A stretch of DNA of 64,000 nt from Catellatospora sp. KI3. Its GTDB lineage: Bacteria > Actinomycetota > Actinomycetes > Mycobacteriales > Micromonosporaceae. Below the pieces are notes generated by a model, which was given only the letters and a program-made list of their open reading frames with translations, was not told the DNA's origin and did no database searches. Below are positions 36,601 through 48,600 of the stretch, in pieces. Position numbers and translations under genes: made by a program. Location: the NCBI RefSeq assembly GCF_029948125.1, contig NZ_JASAMB010000005.1, positions 300,031 through 364,030 on the forward strand, given 5' to 3'. How positions within the stretch are numbered: the stretch's first letter is position 1; each line of letters opens with the position of its first letter.

Positions 36601-39600
36601 AACCGGCTCGCGCGCGATGACCTGGACGTCAGCGTGGAGGCGCTGTTCCGGCTGCGTACCGCCGCCGCGATCGACGCCGGCCTGGCCGGCCAGGCCGCCC
36701 CGGCACCGGCCGCGCTGACTCCGGCCGACCTCGCCACGGTCCGGCTCGACCAGGCCGAGATCGACCGGGTGCTGGCCGCCGCGCCGGTGCCGGTCGAGAC
36801 CATCTGGGCGCTGTCGCCGCTCCAGCGCGGCGTCTACTACCAGGCCGCCTACGCCGACGGCGCCAACACCTACATCGCCCAGAACGTCTTCGACTTCGAC
36901 CGGCGCCTGGACCTCGACGCGCTGCGCGCCGCGTTCGCGTCGCTGCTGCGGGCCCATCCGACGCTGCGGGCCGGGTTCACCGGCGACAGCGTGCGCGACG
37001 TGGTCCAGTACATCGCCGCCGACCTCGACGCGACCGTGGCCGTCACCGACCTGTCCACCCTGGACCCGGGCGACCTGGACGCCGCGCTGGCCCGGCTGCA
37101 CGAGACCGACCTCACCGAGCCCTTCGACCTGACCCGGCCGCCGCTGATCCGGCTCACCGTGGTCCGGCTGCCCGACGACCGGGACCAGCTGCTGCTCACC
37201 GCCCACTTCCTGCTGTGGGACGGCTGGTCGCGCGAGCTGGTGCTGCGCGACCTCTTCGCCCGGTACGCCACTCGCGGCGCCGCCGGCGCCCTGCCGCCCG
37301 CCGCCAACGGGTTCCCCGAGTACCTGACCTGGCTGGCCGGGCGGGACTCCGACGCGGCCGTCGCCGCGTGGCGCGACGAGCTGTCCGGCGTGACCGAGCC
37401 GACCCTGCTGGTCCCGTCCGCCGTGGGCCGCGACCCGCTGCCCTCGCACCGGCTGCTGGCGGCGCTGCCGTCGGCGGTCACGCTGCGGCTGCGCGAGCAG
37501 GCCCAGCGGCGCGGCGTCACCCTGCACTCGCTGCTCACCGCCGTGCTCGGCCTGCTGATCGGGTACGAGGCGGGCCGCACCGACGTCGTCTTCGGCACCA
37601 CCGTCGCCGGGCGCCCCACCGAGCTGCCCGGCATCGAGGACGCCATCGGCCTGTTCCTCAACACCGTCCCGGTCCGGGTCCGCCCGGCCCCCGCCGACAC
37701 GGTCGCCGACCTGGCCCGCCGGGCGCAGCAGGACCGGCTGCGGCTGGCCCCGCACGAGCACCTCGGGCTCGGTGAACTCCACCGCGCCACCGGCCACGAC
37801 CAGCTGTTCGACACCCTGTTCGTGCTGCAGAACTTCCTCGCCGACGACACGTTCACCGACCTGGAGCAGCGGCACGGCATCACCGGGGTCGGGTACACCG
37901 ACACCACGCACTACCCGTACACGTGGGTGGTCACGCCCGGGGCGAACCTGCACGTCAAGCTGGAGTTCCGGCCCGACGTGACCGACGCCGCCGACGCCCG
38001 GCGCCAGCTGGACCGGTTCCTGCGGCTGCTCACCCGGGTCGCCGACGGCCTCGACACCCCGGTGGCGCGGCTGGACCCGGTGCTGGACGCCGAGGCGGCG
38101 CGGCTGCGCGGCGACTGGGCGGCCACCGAGCACCCGCTGCCGGAGGCGACCGTCGCGGACCTGCTCGCCGAGCGGGCGGCGCTGATCCCGGCCGACACCG
38201 CGCTGGTGTTCGGCGCCCGGTCGCTGACGTATGCCGAGCTGGACGCCGAGGTCAACCGGTACGCGCGGCTGCTGCGCGGGCGGGGCGCCGGGGCGGGCAC
38301 GGTGGTGGCGCTGGGGCTGCCGCGCGGCGTGGAGATGGTGGTGGCGCTGTTCGCGGTGCTGCGCTGCGGGGCGGCGTACCTGCCGATGGACCTGGACCAC
38401 CCGGTGGCCCGCCTGGCCGACATGCTCGACGACGCCCGGCCCGCCCTGCTGCTCTGCACGACCGGCGCGGCCGAGCTGGCCGGACGGCAGCGCGACCTCG
38501 GCGGGCAGGCGCTGCTGCTCGACACCGCCGAGCTGGCGGCCGAACTGGCGGCGCTGAGCGGCGAGCCGATGCCCGGTGCCGGACCGGGTTCGCTGGACAG
38601 CCCGGCGTACGTGATCTACACGTCCGGGTCGACCGGGCGGCCCAAGGGCGTCGTGACCCCGTACCGGGGGCTGACGAACATGCAGCTCAACCACCGGGCG
38701 GAGATATTCGACCCGGCGGTGGCGCGGGCGAAGGCGGCCGGACGGGACCGGCTGCGGGTCGCGCACACGGTGTCGTTCTCCTTCGACATGTCGTGGGAGG
38801 AGCTGCTGTGGCTGGTGGAGGGCCACGAGGTGCACGTCTGCGACGAGGAGCTGCGCCGCGACGCGACCGCGCTGGTCGCGTACTGCCGCGAGCACCGGGT
38901 CGACGTGGTCAACGTGACACCGACCTACGCCCACCACCTGTTCGAGGAGGGGCTGCTCGACCCGGCCGGGTATCCGCCGAGCCTGGTCCTGCTCGGCGGG
39001 GAGGCCGTCAGCGACGCGGTGTGGCAGCGGCTGCGCCGGCCCGGCGGCCCGATCGGCTACAACCTGTACGGGCCGACCGAGTACACCATCAACACCCTCG
39101 GCGCCGGTACGGATGAGAGCGCGACCAGCACCGTTGGCCGTCCGATCTGGAACACCCGTGCGTACGTGCTGGACCCGTGGCTGCGGCCGGTGCACCCGGG
39201 CACGGCGGGGGAGCTGTACATCGCCGGGGCGGGCCTGGCCCACGGCTACCTGAACGCGACCGGCCTCACCGCCTCGCGGTTCACCGCCGACCCCAACGTT
39301 CCCGGCGGGCGCATGTACCGCACCGGCGATCTGGTCCGGCTGCGCCCCGACGGCCACCTGGACTTCCTCGGCCGCACCGACGACCAGGTGAAGATCCGGG
39401 GCTACCGGGTCGAGCTGGGCGAGATCGAGACGGTGCTCGGCGGGCTGCCCGGCGTACGCCAGGCGGCCGTGGTGGCGCAGCTGGAGGACGCCGTCACCGG
39501 CCGCAGGCGCCTCGCCGCGTACGTCGTGCCGGCCGGGGCCGCCGACGGGGTGTTCCTGGCCGGCCTGCGCGACGCGCTGGCCGAGGTGCTGCCCGGGTAC

Positions 39601-42600
39601 ATGGTGCCGCAGCGCTACGCCGCCGTGCCGGTGCTGCCGCTGACCGTCAACGGCAAGCTCGACACCGCCGCGCTGCCGGAGGCGTCGATCCCCGACACCG
39701 GCGCCACGGCCGAGCCGCGCACCGACGCCGAGCGGACCCTGTGCGGCGTCTACGCCGCCGTGCTGGCTCTGCCCCGGGTCGGCATCGACGACGACTTCTT
39801 CACCGTCGGCGGCGACAGCATCTCCTCGATCGCGGCGGCGGCCCGAGCCCGCGAGGCGGGCCTGCACGTCACCCCGCGCGACGTGTTCCGCCGCCGCACC
39901 GTGCGGGCACTGGCGGCCACCGTCACCGCCGCCGCCCCGGCCGCGCCCGCGCTGGCACCGGTCGCGGGTGACGGCACGGTCCCGCTCACCCCGATGCTGG
40001 CCGAGACGTTCCAGGCCGGTACGCCGCTGTCGCGGTTCCACCAGACGATGCTGCTCCCGGCCCCGGCCGGGCTGGACCTGGCCGGGGTCACCGCGGTGCT
40101 GCGGGCCCTGGGCGAGTGCCACGACCTGCTGCGGCTCAGCGTCGACGGCGACGTGCTGCGGGTGCGCGCGGCGTTCGAACCGGACCTGGTCGCGCAGTCG
40201 GGTCCACCGCCCGCGCGGCTGTCCGGCGCGGTCGACGCGGCCGCCGCCCGGCTCGACGCGGCGGCGGGGCGCATGACCGCCGCGACCTGGTACGACGAGG
40301 GCCCGAACCTGCCCTCGCACCTGCTGCTGAGCGTGCACCACCTCGTCGTCGACGGCGTGTCGTGGCGGGTGCTCACCGACGACCTGGCCCGCGCCTTCGC
40401 GGCGGTGGCCGCCGGGCGTCCGGCCGCGCTGCCGCCGGTGCCGGTCCGGTTCCAGGACTGGGCGGCCCGGGTGCGGGCCGTCGCCGACGCGGGCGGGTTC
40501 GCGACGCAGGAGGCCTACTGGCGGGCGGTGCTGGACACGCCCGACCCGAGGCTCGGCACGCGGGACCTGGACCCGGCGCGCGACACCGCCGCCACGGTCT
40601 CGTCGGTCACCGTCACGGTCGCGGCCGACCTGAGCACGGCCCTGCTCACCAGCGTGCCCGCCGCGCTGCGCGGCGGCGTCAACGACGGCCTGCTCACCGC
40701 GTTCGCGGTGGCGGTCCGGCGGTGGCGGGCCACGCCCCGGCCCGGCTGGGCGACCACCCCGGAGCAGACGCCGGTGCTGGTCAACCTGGAGGGCCACGGC
40801 CGCCACGGCGAGCACGTCGGCGCGGCCGACGCCGACCTGTCGCGGACCGTCGGCTGGTTCACCGTCATCCACCCGGTCGCGCTCGACCCGGGCACGGTCG
40901 GCTGGGCCGAGGTCGAGGCGGCCGGTCCGGGGCTGGCCGCGGCCGCGCGGGCGGTCAAGGAGCAGCTGCGGGCGGTGCCCGACAACGGCTTCGGGTACGG
41001 CGTGCTGCGCTACCTGGCCGACGGCTCGCCGTGGCCGCGCACCCCGCAGATCCTGTTCAACTACCTGGGCCGGTTCACCGGCGGCGAGGGCACCGGCGTG
41101 CTGCACGAGGGCGTCCACCCGGACAACCCGGCTCAGGTGCTGGAGGTCAACGCGCAGGCGCAGGACGGCCCGCACGGTCCGGTCCTGTCGGCGACGCTGT
41201 CCTGGCCGACCGGGCTGATGACCGAGGACGACGTGCGGGAGCTGGCCCGGCTGTGGCTGGCGGCGCTGACCGCGCTCGCCCGCTGCGCCGCCCTGGACGG
41301 GCACACCCCGTCGGACTTCCCGCTGGTGGCGCTGTCGCAGGCCGACGTGGACCGGCTGGCGCGCCCCGGCCGGGTGCGCGACATCCTGCCGCTGCTGCCG
41401 CTGCAGCAGGGCATGTACTTCCACGCCGCGTACGCCGACTCCGACGTGGACACCTACCGGGTGCAGCAGGTCGCGGAGCTGACCGGCCCGCTCGACGCCG
41501 AGGTGCTGCGGGTGGCGGTGGCGGCGACGGTACGCCGCCACGACGCCCTGCGGGCCGCCTTCGTCGAGCTGTCCGACGGCCGGATCGCCCAGCTCATCGC
41601 GGCCGAGGTGGCCCTGCCCTGGCAGGCGGTCGACCTGTCCGGCCGCGCCGACGCCGAGGCGGAGCTGGCCCGGATCGCGGCGGCCGCGCTGGCCGAGCCG
41701 TTCGACCTGGCCCAGGCGCCGCTGGTGCGCTACACGCTGGTCTCGCTGAGCGCCACCGAGCACCGGCTCATCGAGACGATGCACCACATCATCGCCGACG
41801 GCTGGTCGTACCCGCTGGTGTTCGCCGACGTCATCGCCTCGTACGAGCGCGGCGGCGCCGACCTGCCCGCCCCGGCCGTCACCTTCCGCGACCACGTCGA
41901 GTCCGTCCTCGCCCACGACCCGGCGGTGGTCCGCGAGACCTGGGCACGCGCCCTGACCGGGGTCGCCCCGACGCTGCTGGTCGGCACCGGGGCCGGGGTC
42001 GGCCACCACGACAGCGTCTCGGGCAGCCTTTCCGCGCGGCGTACGAAGGACGTCACCGAGGCGGCGCGACGGCACGGGGTGACCGTGTCGACGCTGCTGC
42101 ACGCCGCGTGGGGTCTGCTGCTCGGGCAGCTGGTAGACCGCGACCGGGTGGTGTTCGGCTCGACCGTCTCCGGTCGCGGCGGGCAGCTGCCCGGCGTGGA
42201 GTCGATCGTCGGCCTGCTCATCAACACCGTCCCCGTCCCGATGGCCTGGCAGCCTGACCAGCCGCTCGGCGAGGTCCTGGCCGCGCTGCAGGAGCGGCTG
42301 ACCGACCTGCTCGACGTGCAGCACACGGGTTTGGGTGAGCTGGCCCGCCTGGCCGGGGTGCGCGAGTTCTTCGACACGATGGTCGTGGTCGAGAACTTCC
42401 CCGCCGCCGACGACACCCCCGGCGCGTCCGGCCTGCGGGTGCGCGGGTTCACCGGCACCGACGCGCCGCACTACCCGCTCGCCCTGGTGGCCTTCCCCGG
42501 CGAGCGGCTGACCCTGGAGATCAAGTACGACACCGAGCTGATCGGCGCGGACCGCGCGCGGCAGCTCCTCGAACAGGTGGAGCACATCATCGACCGGCTG

Positions 42601-45600
42601 CTGACCGAACCGACCGGCACCGTCGCCGACCTCGCCGCCCCGTCCCCGGCGATGGCGAACCTCTCGCGGGCGTACTCGGCGGCGGGCACCGACCCGGCCC
42701 GGGTCGCCGTCTCGATCGCGGGACGGCGTCTGACCTATGCCGACCTGGACGCCCGTGCGAACCGGCTGGCGCGGGAGCTGCTGGCCCGGGGCGTACGCCC
42801 GCAGAGCCGGGTGGCGCTCGCCCTGCCGCGCGGCCTGGACCTGGTCGCGGCGGTGCTCGCGGTCGTCAAGGCCGGCGGCTGCTACGTGCCGCTGGACACG
42901 GCCTCCCCGCCCGCCCGGCTGCGCCACATCATCGACGACTCCGCCCCGGTCTGCGTCATCACGGACGCGGCGACAGCCGTCGCGCTGCCCGGTGCCACGG
43001 CCGCGCTCATCCTGGACGACCCGGCCGTGGCCGGCGCCCTGGCCGCGCACCCGGCCACCGCGCCGCCCGCCGCGCAGGCCGGTCCGGACGACGCCGTCTA
43101 CCTCATCTACACCTCCGGCTCGACCGGCCTGCCCAAGGGCGTCGTCGTCACCCACGGGAACGTGCTGGCCCTGTTCGACGCCGGCCGGCAGCGGTTCGCG
43201 TTCGGCCCGGCCGACGTGTGGACGCTGTTCCACTCGATCGCGTTCGACTTCTCGGTGTGGGAGCTGTGGGGCGCGCTGCTGCACGGCGCGCACCTGGTCG
43301 TAGTACCCGAGGACGTGGCCCGCGACCCGCACCGGTTCCGGCGGCTGCTCGCCGACGAGCGGGTCACCGTGCTGAACCAGACCCCGTCCGCGTTCTACCC
43401 GCTGATCGCGGCCGACGCCGAGGCGGACGGCCCGCTCGCGCTGCGCTACGTCGTGTTCGGCGGCGAGGCGCTGGACCTGGCCCGGCTGCGCGCCTGGTAC
43501 GACCGCAACCCGGCCACCCCGGCCCTGGTCAACATGTACGGCATCACCGAGACCTGCGTGCACGTGTCGTTCCGGCCGCTGACCGCCGCCGACGCGCACG
43601 CCGGACGCGGCAGCGCCATCGGTGGCCCGCTGCCGGGCCTGCGCGCCGAACTGCTCGACGAGCGGCTGGCACCGGTGCCGGTCGGCGCCGTCGGCGAGCT
43701 GTACATCGCCGGTGACCAGCTGGCGCGCGGCTACCACGGCCGGGCGGGCCTGACCGCGGCCAGGTTCGTGGCCGACTCCGGCGGCGGGCGCCTCTACCGC
43801 ACCGGCGACCTGGCCCGGCGCACCGCCGACGGCGAGCTGGTCTACGTCGGGCGGGCCGACGACCAGGTGAAGATCCGGGGGTACCGGATCGAGCTGGGCG
43901 AGGTCGAGGCGGCCGTGCTGGCCCTGCCGCAGGTCGCCGACGCCGCCGTGGCCGTCCGCGAGGACGAGCCCGGCAGGCGGCGCCTGGTGGCGTACGTCGT
44001 GCCGCGTACCGGCGCGCATCTCGACACCGGGGTACTGCGTACGGCGCTGGCCACCGCGCTGCCCGGCTACATGGTGCCCGCCGCGTACGTGCTGCTCACC
44101 GCACTGCCGCTGACCGTCAACGGCAAGCTCGACCGGGCCGCGCTGCCCGCACCGCCGACCGCGGACCAGCCCGAGCCGCTGCCGACCGGTGCGAACCCGT
44201 CCACCGTGGACCGGTTCCGCGCACTGTACGCCGAGGTGCTGCGCCTGCCCGGCGCGGCCGCCGGAGCCGACTTCTTCACCCTCGGCGGCGACAGCATCAT
44301 CGCGATCCAGCTGGTGAACCTGGCCCGCCGCCGCGGCCTGCGCATCTCGCCCCGCGACGTGTTCACCCTGCGTACGCCCGAGGCGCTGGCCGCGTCCGTC
44401 GGCGAAACAGTGCCCGCCCCGCAGCCGCCGGCACCGGCCGCCGGCGGGGACGGGATCGGCGAGGTGGCGCTGCTGCCGATCGTGCACCGGCTCGCCGAGC
44501 TGGGCGGGCGGATCAACCGCCTGCACCAGGCGGAACTGCTGCTCACCCCGGCGGGCCTGACCAACGCCCAGGCGAGCGCGCTGGTGGCGGCGCTGGTCGC
44601 CCGGCACGACGCGCTGCGGCTGCGCCTGGACCGGCCCGACCCGCTGCTGTGGTCTCTGACCGTCGCCGCCCCGGACCCGGCGAGCGCGCCCCGGGTCAGC
44701 ACCCTCGACGCGACCGGGCTCAGCGACGACGACCTCGCGGAGCTGGTCCGGGCCGTGGCCGAGGGCGCCGCCGACTCCCTCGACCCGGACGCCGGGCGGC
44801 TGCTGTGGGCGGTCCACTTCGACCGGGGCCCGGACCAGCAGGGACGGCTGCTGCTGGTGGTGCACCACCTGGCCGTCGACGGGGTGTCCTGGCGCATCCT
44901 CGGCGACGACCTGCGCGCCGCCTGGGCCGACGTCGCGGCGGGCCGGGAGCCCGTGCTGGAGCCGGTGGGCACGTCGCTGCGGGCGTACGCGCGCGCCGCC
45001 GCCGAGCACGCCACCCGCTCCGACCGGCTGGCCGAGTTCGCCCACTGGACGGCGGCGCTGGCCCCCGGCGCCGACCTCGACCCGACGGCGGTGACGGTCG
45101 GGCTGACCGCCGGTGCCACCCGCGAGCACCGGATCACCGTGCCGCCGCACCTCACCGCACCGCTACTGACCAGCGTGCCGGCCGCCGCCGGGGCGGACGT
45201 GACGCAGACGCTGCTCGCCGGGCTGCACTTGGCGGTGGCGCGCTGGCGCTCCCGGCGCGGCCACGACCCGGCCGCGCCGCTGCTGGTGGACCTGGAACGG
45301 CACGGGCGCGAGCCGCTGGCCGAGGAGACCGACCTGTCCCGCACGGTCGGCTGGTTCACCGCGATCGCGCCGGTGCGGCTGCCCGGCCTGACCGGCGACG
45401 CCGCGCAGGCGCTGCGAGCGGTGCGCGACACCGTCTCGGCGGTACGCGACGGCGGGCTCGGTTTCGGACTGCTGCGCTACCTCAACCCGCGTACGGCCGC
45501 CGCGCTGGGCCGCCTCGGCACACCCCAGCTGCTGTTCAACTACCTGGGCCGGTTCCCGGTCGGCGGCGCCGCCGACTGGGACACCGCACCGGAGGAGCGG

Positions 45601-48600
45601 GTGCTGCGCACCGCCCCGGACCCGGACCTCGGCACGCCGTACCTGCTGGAGGTCAACGCGGCCTGCCACGACACGGCGGCCGGGCCGGAGCTGGTCGCCG
45701 TGCTCACCTACGCCGACGAGGGCCTCGACGTGGCCGGGCTGGCCGAGGACTGGGTCGCCGCGCTGGCCGACCTGGCCGCGGCCACCGGACCCGCCGACCT
45801 CACCCCGGCCGGGGTCGACCCGGACGAGGTGGCCCGGCTCGCGGCCGCCGCCGGGGTCCGCGCCGAGGCGGTGTGGCCGCTGTCGCCGCTGCAGGAGGGC
45901 CTGTTCTTCCAGGCCCGCTACGCCGGGGACGCCGACGTGTACGTGGCCCAGAACGTGTTCGACTTCGGCACCAGGCTGGACGCGGCCGCACTGGCGACCG
46001 CGTTCGCGGGCGTGTTCGGGCGGCACGAGGCGACCCGGCTCGGCTTCGCCGCCGTCACCGGGCAGCCGGTCGCGTTCGTCGGCGCCGACCTGGCCTTCGA
46101 CGTCGAAGTGGTGGACCTGTCCGACCGCGACGACCCGGACCGGCTGGCGCGGGTGCTGGCCGCCGACCGGGCGGCGCCGTTCGACCTGGCCCGGCCGCCG
46201 CTGGCCCGGCTGACCGTGCTCCGGCTGCCCGGGGGCCGGGACCGGCTGCTGCTCACCTACCACCTGCTGCTGTGGGACGGCTGGTCCCGGGAGCTGGTGC
46301 TGCGCGAACTGTTCGACCGGTACGCCGCCGCCCGCGACGGCCGCCCCGAACCCGCGCTCGCGCCGCCCGCGGCCCGGTTCGCCGACTACCTGTCGTGGCT
46401 GTCGCGGCAGGACAGCGCCGCCGCCACCGGCGCCTGGACCGGCCACCTCGCCGGGCTCGGCGAGCCCACCGTGCTCTACCCAGCCGCTGCGGGGACCGCC
46501 CCGGTGCTGGCCACCAGCCTCGCCCACGACCTGACCCCCGAGCAGACGGCGGCGGTCACCGACGCCGCCCGCCGGGCCGGGGTGACCCTGAACGCGCTGC
46601 TCAGCACCGCGCTCGGGCTCACCCTCGGCTACGCGACCGGGCGGGCCGAGGCGGTCTTCGGCACCACCGTCGCCGGTCGACCCACCGACCTCGACGGGGC
46701 CGACGAGGTCGTCGGCGTCTTCCTGAACACGGTGCCCGCGCTGGTGCGCTGCGCCCCCGGCGACACCGTGGCGGCGGTGCTGCGGCGAGTGCAGGACGAC
46801 CGGGTGGCGCTGATGCCGTACGAGCACCTGGGCCTGGGCGCGATCCACCAGGCGCTGGGCCGCGACACCCTGTTCGACAGCCTGTACGTGCTGCAGAACT
46901 TCCTCGACGACGACACGTTCACCGACCTGGAGCAGGCCCACGGCATCGTCGACGTCAGCGCCGTCGACGCCACCCACTACCCGCTGACCTGGGTCGTCAC
47001 CCCGGGACGGCGGCTGCGGCTGCGGCTGGAGTACCGCTCCGACGTGGTCCCGGCCGAGCAGGCCCAGCTGCTGCTGGACCGGCTGCGCCAGGTCGTGCTG
47101 CACCTGGCCGCGCACCCCGACGACAGCGTCGCCGACGTGGAGCTGAGCCTGCCCGGCGACGTCCGGCAGCTCACCGGCCCGACCGGCGACACTCCGGACC
47201 GGACGGTCGCCGAGCTGCTGGCCGAACGCGCCCGGCTCGTGCCCGGTCGTACGGCGCTGACCTGCGGTGACGAGTCGCTGACCTACGCGGAGCTGGATGC
47301 GCGGGTGAGCCGGTTCGCGCGGTGGCTGCGCGCGGCCGGGGCGGGTCCGGAGACGATCGTCGCGCTGGCGCTGCCCAGGTCGGTGGCGGCGGTGGTGGCG
47401 CTGTTCGCGGTGCTGCGCTGCGGTGCGGCGTACCTGCCGCTGGAGCTGGACCACCCGGACGAGCGCCTGGCCGGCATGCTCGCCGACGCGGACCCGCTGC
47501 TGCTCGTCACCACCTCGGCGGTGGCCGGGCGGGTCGGCGGGACCGGCGTCCGCACCCGGTGCCTGGACGACGCCGACACGGCGGCCCTGCTCGCGGCGTG
47601 CGCGGACACCCCGCTGACCCCGGCGGAGCTGGCCGGGTTCGCCCCCGGCACGCCCGGCCGCCTGGACCACCCGGCGTACGTCATCTACACGTCCGGTTCG
47701 ACCGGCCGCCCGAAGGGCGTCGTCACGCCGTACCGCGGCCTGACGAACATGCAGCTCAACCATCGCGACGAGATCTTCGACCCGGTGGTGGCCGCGGCGG
47801 GCGGACGGGTGCTGGCGATCGCGCACACGGTGTCGTTCTCCTTCGACATGTCGTGGGAGGAGCTGCTGTGGCTGGTCGAGGGCCACCACGTGCACGTCTG
47901 CGACGAGGAGCTGCGCCGCGACGCGATGGCGCTGGTCGCCTACTGCCGCCGGCACCGGGTCGACGTGGTCAACGTGACGCCCACCTTCGCCCAGCACCTG
48001 CTCGACGCGGGCCTGCTGGACGCGTCCGGGCACCGGCCCGAGCTGGTGCTGCTGGGCGGCGAGGCGGTGCCGCAGACGCTGTGGGCGGCGCTGCTGTCGG
48101 CGGGCGTCACCGGTTACAACCTGTACGGGCCGACGGAGTACACCATCAACACCCTCGGCGCGGGCACGGCCGACAGCCCGACCACGACCGTGGGGCGGCC
48201 GATCCGCGACACCCGGGTGCGGATCCTGGACGGCTGGCTGCGGCCGGTGCCGCCCGGCGTGCCCGGTGAGCTGTACATCAGCGGCGCCGGACTGGCCCGC
48301 GGCTACCTGAACCGCCCCGGCCTGTCCGCGTCGCGGTTCACGGCCGACCCCGAGGCGCCCGGCGAGCGCATGTACCGCACCGGCGACCTGGTCCGGCTGC
48401 GCCCCGACGGCCACCTGGACTTCCTCGGCCGCACCGACGACCAGGTCAAGGTCCGGGGGTACCGGGTCGAGCTGGGCGAGATCGAGGCGGTCCTGTCCAG
48501 CCTGGACGGGGTACGCCAGACGGCCGTCCTGGCCGCGCCCGACCCGGCGGGCGGCAAGCGCCTGGTCGCCTACGTCGTGCCCGCCGATGCCGCCGCCGAC

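Noticed and set aside
31198..45150. 4650-codon open frame on the minus strand opposite the NRPS
   Set aside because: It is antisense to a well-supported NRPS. Its product is low-complexity Arg/Gly/Val/Gln sequence with no domains. Lack of stops follows from the strong GC3 bias of the sense strand.
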